Positions 24,327 to 32,090 of a stretch of 32,106 nt of DNA are shown in pieces; the first letter of the stretch is position 1, and every line of letters starts with the position of its first letter. The notes under the pieces were generated by a model, which saw nothing but the letters and a program-made list of their open reading frames with translations, did not search any database and was not told the origin of the DNA. A program made the position numbers and the translations under genes. Source of the DNA: Nocardia higoensis NBRC 100133 (GTDB lineage: Bacteria; Actinomycetota; Actinomycetes; Mycobacteriales; Mycobacteriaceae); NCBI RefSeq assembly GCF_000308595.1, contig NZ_BAGA01000011.1, positions 1 to 32,106 of the forward strand. The letters are read 5' to 3'.

Positions 24327-24353
24327 CCGAGATGCCCGCCGATGCGGGCTCGG
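24327..24353. terminator. Hairpin between convergent yoeB and zinc-ribbon genes
   Basis: CCGA (24327-24330) and GCCCGC (24334-24339) pair with GCGGGC (24344-24349) and TCGG (24350-24353), with a three-base bulge and a CGAT loop. It lies directly between two convergent stops, so it probably serves both strands. Confidence 0.55.
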
Positions 24354-24366
24354 CCGCCCGGGCGGG

Positions 24367-24717
24367 TCAGACTTTCTTGACCACGCTCGATTTGAGCTGC
24401 ATCGGTCCGATGCCGTCGACCTTGCAGTCGATGTCGTGATCGCCGATCCCGGCGACCAGCCGGATATTGCGGACCTTGGTGCCCGCCTTGATGCCCGTCG
24501 CGCTGCCTTTCACCTTCAGTGTCTTGACCACCGTCACGGTGTCGCCGTCCGAGAGCACATTGCCGACGGCGTCCCGGATCACCCCGCCCTCGGAGGCGTC
24601 GTCGTTGCGGGCGGTCGGGGTCCATTCGTGCGCGCATTCGGGGCAGACGAGCAGCGCGCCGAGTTCGTAGGTGTACTCGCAGGAGCAGGCAGGGCAGGGT
24701 GGCAGTTCCGCGGTCAT
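24367..24717 (-). CDS. YjdM/PhnA-type zinc-ribbon protein
   Basis: A 116-residue protein of the PhnA/YjdM family. An N-terminal zinc ribbon has CPACSCEY and CPECAHEW, giving the four cysteines. Then come the family segments GVIRDAVGNVLSDGDTVTVVKTLKVKG and the C-terminal barrel IDCKVDGIGPMQLKSSVVKKV. The family was first named from the phosphonate region of Escherichia coli, but PhnA itself is not needed for phosphonate cleavage and the cellular role is unknown. AGAGGA lies nine bases before the ATG. It is 56 bases downstream of a hydrolase gene on the same strand and may be co-transcribed with it. Confidence 0.9.
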   Translation of the reverse strand: MTAELPPCPACSCEYTYELGALLVCPECAHEWTPTARNDDASEGGVIRDAVGNVLSDGDTVTVVKTLKVKGSATGIKAGTKVRNIRLVAGIGDHDIDCKVDGIGPMQLKSSVVKKV

Positions 24718-24773
24718 CGCTGGATGTCCTCTTCCGGTGGGCGTCTCGGGAGTTCTGTGGCCGAGCAGGAAAC

Positions 24774-25583
24774 TCAGCGGCCGAGGAGGAAGTCGATGAT
24801 CACGCGGTTGACCTCCTCCGGCCGTTCCAGATAGCCCAGGTGGCCGCAGCGCTCGATCTCGACGTAACGGGAATCGGGGATGGCCTCGGCCACTTCCCGC
24901 CCGAGGAACGCCGGGGCCATGCGATCGTCGGCGAATCCGACGACCAGGCTCGGGGCGGTGATGCGCGCGTACGCGGCGAGGCGGTCCTGCGACCGGTCCA
25001 TCCCCAGTTGGGCGCGCACGCCCGCGGACGGTGTCGCGGAGGCGCCGAACTCGAAGATGTCGAGCCACTCCTGCGCCTTGGCGGGGTCCTGCACGGTGTG
25101 CGGGGAGAGGTTGAGCATCACCTTGACCGCCGCCGCGTATTCCGGCGGCAATTGGACGCGCTTGTCGTGCAAGGCCTGCTCGCCCAGGTTCAGCGTGCGC
25201 GCGAGCGGATGCGGGCGGCCGACGGTCGCGAGCATGACCGCCCTGCGCACGAGTTCGGGGCGGGCCAGCGCCAGCTCCTGCACCACCCGCGCGCCCATCG
25301 AAGTGCCCACCACGTGCGCGGGGCCGCCGCCGAGGTGTTCGATCAGCGCGGCCGTGTCGGCGACCAGGTCCTCCACGCGCATGCCGCCTGCGCACTCGGC
25401 CGAGGGCGCGATACCGCGGTTGTCCATGGTCGCGACCCGGAATCCGGCCTCGACCAGCGCGGGCACCTGGTAGGTGCGCCATACTCGTCCGGGACTGCCT
25501 GCTCCCATGACCAGCACGACCAGCGGCCCCGTGCCACTCACGTCGTAGCTGAGGGCGATCCCGTTGAGGGTGGCTATGGGCAT
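24774..25583 (-). CDS. Alpha/beta hydrolase, BpoC-like
   Basis: A 269-residue alpha/beta-hydrolase. The catalytic triad is readable: nucleophile Ser95 in GTSMG (93-97), an acid at Asp219/220 in GFADDRMAP, and His248 in CGHLGYLERP. The oxyanion region is VLVMGAGSPGR (23-33) and VATMDNRGIAPS follows (50-61). The whole resembles remembered mycobacterial BpoC (Rv0554), annotated as a non-heme peroxidase or hydrolase; the natural substrate is not known. GAAGGA lies close before the ATG at 25583. It is divergent from the PEP-carboxykinase-like remnant, with an AT-rich 110-base gap. Confidence 0.88.
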   Translation of the reverse strand: MPIATLNGIALSYDVSGTGPLVVLVMGAGSPGRVWRTYQVPALVEAGFRVATMDNRGIAPSAECAGGMRVEDLVADTAALIEHLGGGPAHVVGTSMGARVVQELALARPELVRRAVMLATVGRPHPLARTLNLGEQALHDKRVQLPPEYAAAVKVMLNLSPHTVQDPAKAQEWLDIFEFGASATPSAGVRAQLGMDRSQDRLAAYARITAPSLVVGFADDRMAPAFLGREVAEAIPDSRYVEIERCGHLGYLERPEEVNRVIIDFLLGR

Positions 25584-25650
25584 GGTCCTTCTTTCGCGCG
25601 GGGGGAGGCCGGGGCATTCCCTCTACAGGTGTGCCCGTCTGTCTGATTGC

Positions 25651-25684
25651 ATGATTTCTAAACTAAACAGACAATGATTCTAAA
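25651..25684. repeat. Imperfect direct repeat in an AT-rich promoter region
   Basis: ATGATTTCTAAA (25651-25662) recurs as ATGATTCTAAA (25674-25684), 23 bases apart and differing by one T. The sequence is unusually AT-rich for this window and runs straight into a strong ribosome site. It could be a regulator-binding pair or promoter elements for the divergent hydrolase or the remnant gene. Confidence 0.5.
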
Positions 25685-25694
25685 GGAGACGTCC

Positions 25695-25865
25695 GTGACC
25701 GATAGCTCCGCATCGACCCTCTGTGTCCGGACGCCGCTCGACCATGCCGGAACTGCCGCGTGGGTGCGCGAGGTCGCCGAGCTGACCGCACCGGATGCAG
25801 TGGTCCAGATGTCGTACGGTATGGCTGGGAGACCTACCCGCCCACCGCGAGGGTCTGTGGTCTAG
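25695..25865 (+). pseudogene. PEP-carboxykinase-like N-terminal remnant
   Basis: GTG 25695 follows a near-perfect ribosome site, AAAGGAG, six bases upstream. The first residues include HAGTAAWVREVAELTAPDAV, which resembles the start of actinobacterial GTP-dependent PEP carboxykinase (pattern W-V-x-E-V-A-E-L-T-x-P-D-x-V). After about 40 residues the likeness stops and the frame ends within 56 residues, at the hsd4B stop. No other part of a carboxykinase is in the window. It looks like the beginning of a gene left by a deletion or recombination. A short functional peptide or leader is possible but unsupported. Confidence 0.6.
25817..25843 (+). repeat. yoeB-like fragment inside the remnant
   Basis: These 27 bases match yoeB positions 24083-24109 at 24 places; all three differences are transitions. 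Read in the yoeB frame they encode RYGWETYPP, against RYGWETYSS in YoeB. That frame differs from the carboxykinase-like one. It looks like a trace of a second yoeB copy joined to the remnant. Confidence 0.5.
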
Positions 25866-26722
25866 CGGAACGTCAGGCTGACATCGTTCAAGACCGGCGC
25901 GTCGTCGCGCTCGACGGCGGTGGCGGCGATGGTCAATTCGCCGTCCCCACGCCAGATCCGGGCACGGATGGTCTCGCCCGGGTAGAGGACGCCGGCGAAG
26001 CGGGCGCGATAGCCGGTGACGCGGGTCGCGTCGGAATCCAGCACGTTGTCGGTGGCCGCCTTGCAGACCAGGCCGTAGGTGCACAGGCCGTGCAGGATCG
26101 GGTTGGGGAAGCCGGCGGCTCGGGCGAAGGCGGGGTCGGAGTGCAGGGGATTGCGGTCGCCGAGCATCCGGTAGAGCAGGGCCTGCTGGGGGAGGGTCGG
26201 GATGAGCAGCTCGAGATCCGGGTCCCGTTCGGGGAGTTCGGCTTTGGTGCTCGGGCCGCGTTCGCCGCCGAAACCGCCCTCGCCCTTGGCGAAGATCGAG
26301 GAGCGGGTGGTCCACAGCGGCTCGCCGTCGGAGCCGGTGATGGTGTGCTCCTGCACGATCACCGCCGCCGAGCCCTTGTCCCACAGCTCGGCGACCCGGC
26401 CGGTGCCGGTCGCCTTGCCCGCGGCCGGGATCGGCCGGTGCACGTGAACCTCCTGGTGCGCGTGCACGACCTTGGCCAGGTCGATGTCGATGCCGGGGAA
26501 GCTCACCTTCGGCGGCTCGGTCTCGTGCAGCGTCTGGGCGACGGTGGCGAAGCCGGGCAGCACCTGGGGCTCGCGGTCGTCGAGATAGCGCAGCTCGGCC
26601 TGATCGGTCCAGCGTGCGCCCGCGCCGAGACCCAGGTGGTAGAGCTGCACGTCGGAAGGGGTCCAGGCGAACTCCCGCGCGGGCAGCTCGGCCCCGAGCG
26701 CTACGGACGGATCGATGGGCAT
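25862..26722 (-). CDS. hsd4B: MaoC-type enoyl-CoA hydratase of sterol side-chain oxidation (Rv3538-like)
   Basis: A 286-residue double hot-dog hydratase, like the hydratase part of peroxisomal multifunctional enzyme type 2. The N-terminal half (about 1-130) lacks an obvious active site. The C-terminal half has LGDRNPLHSDPAFARAAGF, the complete hydratase-2 motif with catalytic aspartate and histidine, followed by ILHGLCTYG. It hydrates trans-2-enoyl-CoA esters to (R)-3-hydroxyacyl-CoA. Its place directly downstream of kstD matches Rv3538 (hsd4B, also ChsH3) in M. tuberculosis, which acts on sterol side-chain enoyl-CoAs. GAGGAG lies nine bases before the ATG. Its stop overlaps the end of the carboxykinase-like remnant. 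Confidence 0.88.
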   Translation of the reverse strand: MPIDPSVALGAELPAREFAWTPSDVQLYHLGLGAGARWTDQAELRYLDDREPQVLPGFATVAQTLHETEPPKVSFPGIDIDLAKVVHAHQEVHVHRPIPAAGKATGTGRVAELWDKGSAAVIVQEHTITGSDGEPLWTTRSSIFAKGEGGFGGERGPSTKAELPERDPDLELLIPTLPQQALLYRMLGDRNPLHSDPAFARAAGFPNPILHGLCTYGLVCKAATDNVLDSDATRVTGYRARFAGVLYPGETIRARIWRGDGELTIAATAVERDDAPVLNDVSLTFR

Positions 26723-26789
26723 CGGATGTTCTCCTCGTGAAGCGGTGGATGGATGGGCCGTGCCTGTCGGTCATCCCGCGTCGTGAGCC

Positions 26790-26808
26790 CCGGTGCGCGG
26801 AACACCGG
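26790..26808. repeat. Small hairpin between kstD and hsd4B
   Basis: CCGGTG (26790-26795) and CACCGG (26803-26808) with a seven-base loop, in the 109-base gap between the two leftward genes. It may tune read-through or mRNA stability. This is a weak call. Confidence 0.3.
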
Positions 26809-26831
26809 AGCCCACCGAGCGGACGCTGTGT

Positions 26832-28547
26832 TCAGGCCTGGGCCGAAGCGGTGGCCGCCTGCGCCTTCTTGCGTTCGACGATGTCGAGCACCGACAGGTA
26901 ACCGAAGGTGATGGCGGGGCCGATGGTCGCGCCGGGACCGGCGTAGGTGTGGCCCATGACCGGGGTCGAGCAGTTGCCGGAGGCATAGAGGCCGGGGATG
27001 GTGGTGCCGTCCTCGCGCAGCACGCGACCGGAGGAGTCGGCGACCAGGCCGCCCTTGGTGCCGAGATCGCCGGGCACGATCTTGGCGGCGTAGAACGGTC
27101 CCTGCGAGATCTCGGCCAGGCACGGGTTCGGCTTGACCGTCGGATCGCCGTAGTAGCGGTCGTAATGACTGTCGCCGCGCCCGAAGTCGGCATCCTTGCC
27201 GGACTGGGCGAAACCGTTGAAGCGCTGCACCGTCGAGGCGAGGCTGTCCGCGGGCACGCCGATCCGGTCGGCCAGCTCCTCGACCGTGGCGGCCTTGACG
27301 ATGTTGTCGTTCTCCATCCAGCGCGACGGGAACTTCAGGCCCGGCTGCAGCCCCGCGAAGATGTAGCGGTCGCGGTAGCGCTGGTCGAACACCAGCCATG
27401 CGGGAACGTTCTCACCCGGCCCCTCGCCCTGGCCGTACTCGCCGCCGTACATGGTGTGCACGGCCTCCACGTACGGGGCGGACTCGTTGCCGAACCGCTT
27501 GCCCTGTGAGTTGACCATGATGCAGCCCGGCAGATTCCGCTCGGCGAGCGCGAACCACGGCTTGCCGCCCTTGAACACCGTCGGGCCCCACCACGCGTCC
27601 TCCATGAAGCCCACGTCGGCGCCCACGTCCATGCCCGCCTGGATGCCGTCGCCGGTGTTGGCGGCCGCACCCGTGGTCCATTCGGTGGTGATCGGCGCGC
27701 GCTGGTACTTCTCGCGCATCTCGGCGTTGTGCTCGAAGCCGCCGCTGCCGAGCACCACGCCGTAGCGCGCGGTGAACACCGTCGGCTTGCCGTCGAGCAG
27801 TGCCTCCACGCCGGTGACCACGCCGTCGGTGACGACCAGCTTGGTCATCGGTGTCTCCAGCAGCACCGGCACGTCGGCGTCGAGCAGCCCCTTGCGCATG
27901 GCGGCGATGATCGCCCGGCCCATGCCGACGATCTCCTTGCCGGTGAACTTCGCCAGGTAGGTGCGCGCGCCGACGCGCAGCGCCCGCATCATGCCCTTCG
28001 GGTGGCGGCGGATCAGGTTCAGCCGGACGTAATCGGCCTGCATGACAACGACATTGAGCGGCGCCTTGGCGTACGGCGGCTCCAGCTTGTCCTTCTCCGC
28101 GCCGAGGGTCTTCAGGTTGAACGGTTTGGGCTCGCACGAGCGGCCCTGGCCGAGACCGCCGGGGGCCTCCGGGTAGTAGTCGGAGTAGCCGGGCACCCAC
28201 TTCATCTTCAGCGGGGTGTGGTCGAGCACGAAGTCGAAGGCCTCGGCGCCGCGGTCGATATAGGTGTCGATCCGGTCCTTGGGCACCACGTCGCCGATGA
28301 TGCTGTGCAGGTAGGTGCGGGCCTGTTCGCGGTCGTCGGGACGACCGGAGGCCAGCAGCGCCTTGTTGCCGGGGATCCAGACGCCGCCGCCGGAGCGAGC
28401 GGTCGAGCCACCGTAGTGCGCTGCCTTCTCGAGGACGACGACCCGCAGTCCGTGATGGGCGGCGGTGAGGGCGGCGGTCATGCCTGCGGCGCCGCTGCCG
28501 ACGACCACCACGTCGTAGCTGTGTGGGTCAAGAACCGGATCAGTCAT
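26832..28547 (-). CDS. kstD: 3-Ketosteroid delta1-dehydrogenase KstD
   Basis: A 571-residue flavoprotein matching the known KstD sequence throughout. The FAD-binding GSGAAG is at 17-22, with GGSTARSGGGVWIPGN at 46-61. The active-site residues of Rhodococcus KstD1 have counterparts: Tyr121 (VPGYSDYYPE), Tyr359 (SAPYVEA), Tyr535 and Gly539 (HTYAGPG). It inserts the C1-C2 double bond into ring A of 3-ketosteroids such as androstenedione, which with 9-alpha-hydroxylation opens ring B. A KstR box begins one base upstream of its ATG, and a -10-like TATAAC lies within it, so the mRNA may be leaderless; no Shine-Dalgarno is visible. It is followed by hsd4B, and divergent from the flavoprotein-hsaE-hsaG operon. 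Confidence 0.96.
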   Translation of the reverse strand: MTDPVLDPHSYDVVVVGSGAAGMTAALTAAHHGLRVVVLEKAAHYGGSTARSGGGVWIPGNKALLASGRPDDREQARTYLHSIIGDVVPKDRIDTYIDRGAEAFDFVLDHTPLKMKWVPGYSDYYPEAPGGLGQGRSCEPKPFNLKTLGAEKDKLEPPYAKAPLNVVVMQADYVRLNLIRRHPKGMMRALRVGARTYLAKFTGKEIVGMGRAIIAAMRKGLLDADVPVLLETPMTKLVVTDGVVTGVEALLDGKPTVFTARYGVVLGSGGFEHNAEMREKYQRAPITTEWTTGAAANTGDGIQAGMDVGADVGFMEDAWWGPTVFKGGKPWFALAERNLPGCIMVNSQGKRFGNESAPYVEAVHTMYGGEYGQGEGPGENVPAWLVFDQRYRDRYIFAGLQPGLKFPSRWMENDNIVKAATVEELADRIGVPADSLASTVQRFNGFAQSGKDADFGRGDSHYDRYYGDPTVKPNPCLAEISQGPFYAAKIVPGDLGTKGGLVADSSGRVLREDGTTIPGLYASGNCSTPVMGHTYAGPGATIGPAITFGYLSVLDIVERKKAQAATASAQA

Positions 28548-28548
28548 G

Positions 28549-28562
28549 TAGAACACGTTATA
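28549..28562. promoter_or_regulatory. KstR operator between kstD and the hsaEGF arm
   Basis: TAGAACACGTTATA fits the KstR core TnnAACnnGTTnnA. It lies one base from the kstD ATG and 93 bases from the start of the rightward flavoprotein. Read leftward it contains TATAAC (28562-28557), a likely -10 box for kstD. One site could repress both arms. Confidence 0.88.
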
Positions 28563-28655
28563 GAATGGACGCGCCGTTGGTCTATGTTGAGAGGCAGAAG
28601 AGTTGTCCGGCGTCTCATCCGCCGGGAAAACCTGTTTCAGTTCGGAGTAGAGTGC

Positions 28656-30296
28656 ATGGGCCAGGATGCTGAATTCACCCCTGATTTCCCCGCAGATCTC
28701 ACCGCCGATGTCGTGGTGATCGGCTTCGGCGCGGCGGGTGCGTGCGCGGCGCTCGAAGCGGCGGGCGCCGGAGCCGATGTGCTCGTCCTCGAACGGTTCA
28801 CCGGCGGGGGTACCTCGGCGCTGTCGGGCGGCATCATCTACGCCGGCGGCGGCACCTCGGTGCAACGCGCCGCCGGCGTGCCGGACTCGCCCGAGCAGAT
28901 GCTGGCCTACCTGCGTCGCGAGGTCGGCGACGCGGTGTCGCCGGAGACCCTGCAGCGCTTCGTGGACGAGAGCCCGGCGATGATCGACTGGCTGTCCGGC
29001 CACGGGGTTCCCTTCGACGCCTCGCTGTGCCCGTACAAGACCTCGTACCCGAACGACAAGTACTACCTCTACTACAGCGGCAGCGAGGTCTCCGGCTACG
29101 GCCGCGAGGTCGCGGTGCCCGCGCAGCGTGGCCATCGCGTCAAGGGGCGTGGCACTTCGGGCAAGAAGATGACCGGCCCGCTCATCGCCTCCGCGCTGCG
29201 CCACGGCGTGCGCGTCGAATCCCTCACCACCGCGACCCGGCTGCTCACCGATGCCGACGGCGCGGTGGTCGGCGTCGAGTGCCGGACCCTGCGCGCGGCC
29301 CCCGTCCGCGTGCGGTCCCGCTACATCAGGCTGGCCGCGATCGCCGCCAAGCCCGGCATCTACTACCCGCCGCTGCGCAAGACCCTCATGCGGCAGCTCG
29401 ACGCGCTCGACCGCCGCTACGGCCGCACCATCCGGGTGCGCGCCGAACGGGGCGTGGTGGTCAGCGCGGGCGGGTTCATCTCCAACCGGGAGATGGTGCG
29501 GCAGTACGGCCCGCAGTACCGGCACGGCCTGGAGCTGGGCAGCATGGGCGACGACGGCAGCGGCATCCTGATGTCGCAGCGGGTCGGCGCTGCCACCGAC
29601 CGGATGGGCAATATCTCGGCATGGCGGTTCATCCTGCCGCCGAGCAGCTTCACCGGCGCGCTGCTGGTCGATGCCCGCGGCCGCCGCGTGGTGGACGAGA
29701 CCCGCTACGGAGCCGCGGTCGGTCACCTGCTGGTCAACGAGCACGACGGGCAGGGCTGGGTGCTCGCCGACGACGAGCGCATGCGCACCGCGATCCGGCA
29801 GATCGGCACCGAGGCGGCCTGGTTCCAGCGGGCCCAGTTCGAGGTCATGCGGCGCAACGCCAAGCGCGGAAAAACCCTCGAGGACGCGGCGCGCGCCGCG
29901 GGCATCGACCCGGCCGGGCTGCGCGCCACCGTCGAGGAACACAACGCGGCGATCGCGGCGGGCGAGCCCGACCCGGTCGGCAAGCCCGCCGAATTCACCG
30001 AATCGGTGCGCGGCGGACCGTATTGGTTGTTGGATGTAGGTATCAAGCCGAGCCTGACCAACCCCTGCCCGATGCTCACCCTCGGCGGCGTGGTCGTCGA
30101 CGAGACCACCGGAGCGGTGAGATCGACTGCCGGGCAGGTCATTCCCGGCCTGTTCGCGGCGGGGCGGACCGCCGTCGGGATCTGTTCGGACTCGTACGTC
30201 AGCGGACTGTCGCTCGCCGACTGCGTCTTCTCCGGCCGGCGAGCCGGACGCCACGCGGCGCGCGTGACCGAAGGAGCCACAGCGGAAGGAATCTGA
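28656..30296 (+). CDS. KstD-family flavoprotein, probable 3-ketosteroid delta4-(5-alpha)-dehydrogenase
   Basis: A 546-residue FAD enzyme of the fumarate reductase/KstD superfamily. GFGAAG (23-28) binds FAD and FTGGGTSALSGGIIYAGGG follows. The C-terminal active-site region differs from KstD: SDSYVSGLSLADCVFSG gives Tyr514 and Ser516, and DETRYGAAVG gives Tyr351. This Tyr plus Tyr-x-Ser set resembles the catalytic residues I recall for Rhodococcus jostii delta4-(5-alpha)-ketosteroid dehydrogenase, so it may oxidise 5-alpha-3-ketosteroids to delta4-3-ketosteroids. A KstD isoenzyme or another ring oxidase is possible. GGAG lies eight bases before the ATG. Its stop is one base before the hsaE start, so it is co-expressed with ring-degradation genes under KstR. 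Confidence 0.8.
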   Translation: MGQDAEFTPDFPADLTADVVVIGFGAAGACAALEAAGAGADVLVLERFTGGGTSALSGGIIYAGGGTSVQRAAGVPDSPEQMLAYLRREVGDAVSPETLQRFVDESPAMIDWLSGHGVPFDASLCPYKTSYPNDKYYLYYSGSEVSGYGREVAVPAQRGHRVKGRGTSGKKMTGPLIASALRHGVRVESLTTATRLLTDADGAVVGVECRTLRAAPVRVRSRYIRLAAIAAKPGIYYPPLRKTLMRQLDALDRRYGRTIRVRAERGVVVSAGGFISNREMVRQYGPQYRHGLELGSMGDDGSGILMSQRVGAATDRMGNISAWRFILPPSSFTGALLVDARGRRVVDETRYGAAVGHLLVNEHDGQGWVLADDERMRTAIRQIGTEAAWFQRAQFEVMRRNAKRGKTLEDAARAAGIDPAGLRATVEEHNAAIAAGEPDPVGKPAEFTESVRGGPYWLLDVGIKPSLTNPCPMLTLGGVVVDETTGAVRSTAGQVIPGLFAAGRTAVGICSDSYVSGLSLADCVFSGRRAGRHAARVTEGATAEGI

Positions 30297-30297
30297 C

Positions 30298-31083
30298 GTG
30301 TTGTCCGACGCGGAACGAATCGAACTGGCCGACGAGCTGGCGAAGGCCGAAGCGCAGCGGATCCCGATCGACCCGCTGGTGGCCCGGCATCCCGGCATCG
30401 ACGTGGTGGACGCCTACGAGATCCAGCTCATCAACATCCGCCGCCGTCTGAACGGGGGCGCGCGGGTGGTCGGCCACAAGGTCGGCCTGTCCTCCCTGGC
30501 CATGCAGCAGATGATGGGCGTGGACGAGCCCGACTACGGCCATCTGCTCGCCGAGATGGAGGTGTTCGAGGACGTCCCGGTTCCGGCCGGCGATTACCTG
30601 TTCCCGCGCGTGGAGGTCGAGGTCGGGTTCGTGCTCGGCGCGGACCTGCCCGGCGAGGACTGCACCGAGGCCGACGTGCTGGCCGCCACCGTCGCCTACG
30701 CCCCCGCGATCGAACTGATCGACTCCAGGATCAAGGACTGGAAGATCGGGCTGTGCGACACCATCTCCGACAACGCCTCCTCGGCCGGCTTCGTGCTCGG
30801 CCGCGAGCGTGTCGCGCCCGCCGACATCGACATCAAGGCCATCGACGCCGTGCTCACCCGCAACGGCGAGGTCGTCGCCGAGGGGCGCAGCGACGCGGTA
30901 CTCGGTGACCCGGTGATCGCGGTGGCGTGGCTGGCGCGCAAGGTCGCCTCGTTCGGGGTGCGGTTGAAGAAGGGCGACATCGTGCTGCCCGGCTCCTGCA
31001 CCCGCGCCATCGACGCCCGCCCCGGCGACGACTTCCTCGCCGAGTTCGCCGGGCTCGGGTCGGTGCGTCTTCGATTCGGCTAG
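30298..31083 (+). CDS. hsaE: 2-Hydroxypenta-2,4-dienoate hydratase HsaE
   Basis: A 261-residue hydratase of the MhpD/fumarylacetoacetate-hydrolase-related family. GHKVGLSS (59-66) contains Lys61, and the metal ligands Glu106 and Glu108 (RVEVEVGF) and Glu139 (AIELIDSR) are at the same residue numbers I recall for Escherichia coli MhpD. It hydrates the dienoate released from the steroid A/B ring after HsaC and HsaD action to 4-hydroxy-2-oxo acid, the substrate of HsaF. GTG start, with GGAAGGA eight bases upstream, one base after the flavoprotein stop. The order hsaE-hsaG-hsaF matches Rv3536c-Rv3534c. MhpD-type enzymes also serve aromatic pathways, but the steroid context decides the name. Confidence 0.94.
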   Translation: MLSDAERIELADELAKAEAQRIPIDPLVARHPGIDVVDAYEIQLINIRRRLNGGARVVGHKVGLSSLAMQQMMGVDEPDYGHLLAEMEVFEDVPVPAGDYLFPRVEVEVGFVLGADLPGEDCTEADVLAATVAYAPAIELIDSRIKDWKIGLCDTISDNASSAGFVLGRERVAPADIDIKAIDAVLTRNGEVVAEGRSDAVLGDPVIAVAWLARKVASFGVRLKKGDIVLPGSCTRAIDARPGDDFLAEFAGLGSVRLRFG

Positions 31084-31113
31084 ACCGCCGGACCAGCACC
31101 GCCGAACCGGCTA

Positions 31114-31140
31114 CGGCACAACAGCTTCGGCACAACAGCT
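31114..31140 (+). repeat. Short tandem repeat between hsaE and hsaG
   Basis: CGGCACAACAGCTT (31114-31127) is followed at once by CGGCACAACAGCT (31128-31140). It lies in the 83-base gap before the hsaG ribosome site. It is probably a replication-slippage duplication with no obvious function; length differences between strains would not affect a protein. Confidence 0.75.
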
Positions 31141-31166
31141 CTGGACAACACACCGAGGAGGACGCC

Positions 31167-32078
31167 GTGTCAGCACAAGGCACCGTCACCGCCGCGATCG
31201 TCGGCTCCGGCAACATCAGTACCGATCTGCTGTACAAACTGCTGCGATCGGAGTCGATCGAGCCGCGGTGGATGATCGGCATCGACCCCGACAGCGAGGG
31301 CCTGAAGCGGGCGCGCGGGCTCGGCCTGGAGACCTCGCACGAGGGCGTGGACTGGCTGCTCGGGCAGTCCGAACTGCCCGACGTGATCTTCGAGGCCACC
31401 TCCGCCTACGTCCATCGCGCCGCCGCGCCCCGCTACGCCGAGGCGGGCATCCGCGCCGTCGACCTCACCCCGGCCGCCGTCGGCCCGGCGGTGGTGCCGC
31501 CGGTGAACCTCGACGCGAACATCGACGCCCCCAACGTCAACATGATCACCTGCGGCGGCCAGGCCACCATTCCGATCGTGGCCGCCGTCTCGCGCGTGGT
31601 CCCGGTGCCCTACGCCGAGATCGTCGCCTCGGTGTCGTCGGTCTCGGCCGGTCCCGGCACCAGGGCCAATATCGACGAGTTCACCAAGACCACCAGCCGC
31701 GGCGTCGAGACCATCGGCGGCGCGCGGCGCGGCAAGGCGATCATCGTCCTCAACCCGGCCGAGCCGCCGATGATCATGCGCGACACCATCTTCTGCGCGA
31801 TTCCCGACGACGCCGACACCGACGAGATCGCCGACTCCATCCACCGGATGGTCGCCGACATCCAGCAGTACGTGCCCGGTTACCGGCTGCTCAACGAACC
31901 GCAGTTCGACGAGCCGTCGGTGGTCTCCGGCGGGCACGCCAAGGTGTCGGTGTTCGTCGAGGTCGAGGGCGCGGGCGACTTCCTGCCGCCGTACGCGGGC
32001 AACCTCGACATCATGACCGCGGCGGCCACGAAGGTCGGCGAGGTCATCGCCCAGCAGATCACCGCGGCCAGGGTGTGA
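31167..32078 (+). CDS. hsaG: Acylating aldehyde dehydrogenase HsaG
   Basis: A 303-residue acylating acetaldehyde/propionaldehyde dehydrogenase of normal family length. The NAD-binding GSGNIS is at 13-18, [17 protein letters not shown] precedes the active site, and the nucleophile Cys129 is in [29 protein letters not shown] and [14 protein letters not shown] are further landmarks. It turns the propanal made by HsaF, channelled through a tight HsaF-HsaG complex, into propionyl-CoA with NAD and CoA. The GTG at 31167 follows GAGGAGG by five bases. Its TGA is 12 bases before the hsaF ATG, as expected for genes whose products form one complex. Confidence 0.95.
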   Translation: MSAQGTVTAAIVGSGNISTDLLYKLLRSESIEPRWMIGIDPDSEGLKRARGLGLETSHEGVDWLLGQSELPDVIFEATSAYVHRAAAPRYAEAGIRAVDLTPAAVGPAVVPPVNLDANIDAPNVNMITCGGQATIPIVAAVSRVVPVPYAEIVASVSSVSAGPGTRANIDEFTKTTSRGVETIGGARRGKAIIVLNPAEPPMIMRDTIFCAIPDDADTDEIADSIHRMVADIQQYVPGYRLLNEPQFDEPSVVSGGHAKVSVFVEVEGAGDFLPPYAGNLDIMTAAATKVGEVIAQQITAARV

Positions 32079-32090
32079 GGAGCAGCCATC

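Noticed and set aside
25760..26740. Plus-strand open frame running from the remnant through hsd4B
   Set aside because: Only the short yoeB-like stretch has meaning; the rest is antisense to a clear MaoC-type hydratase.
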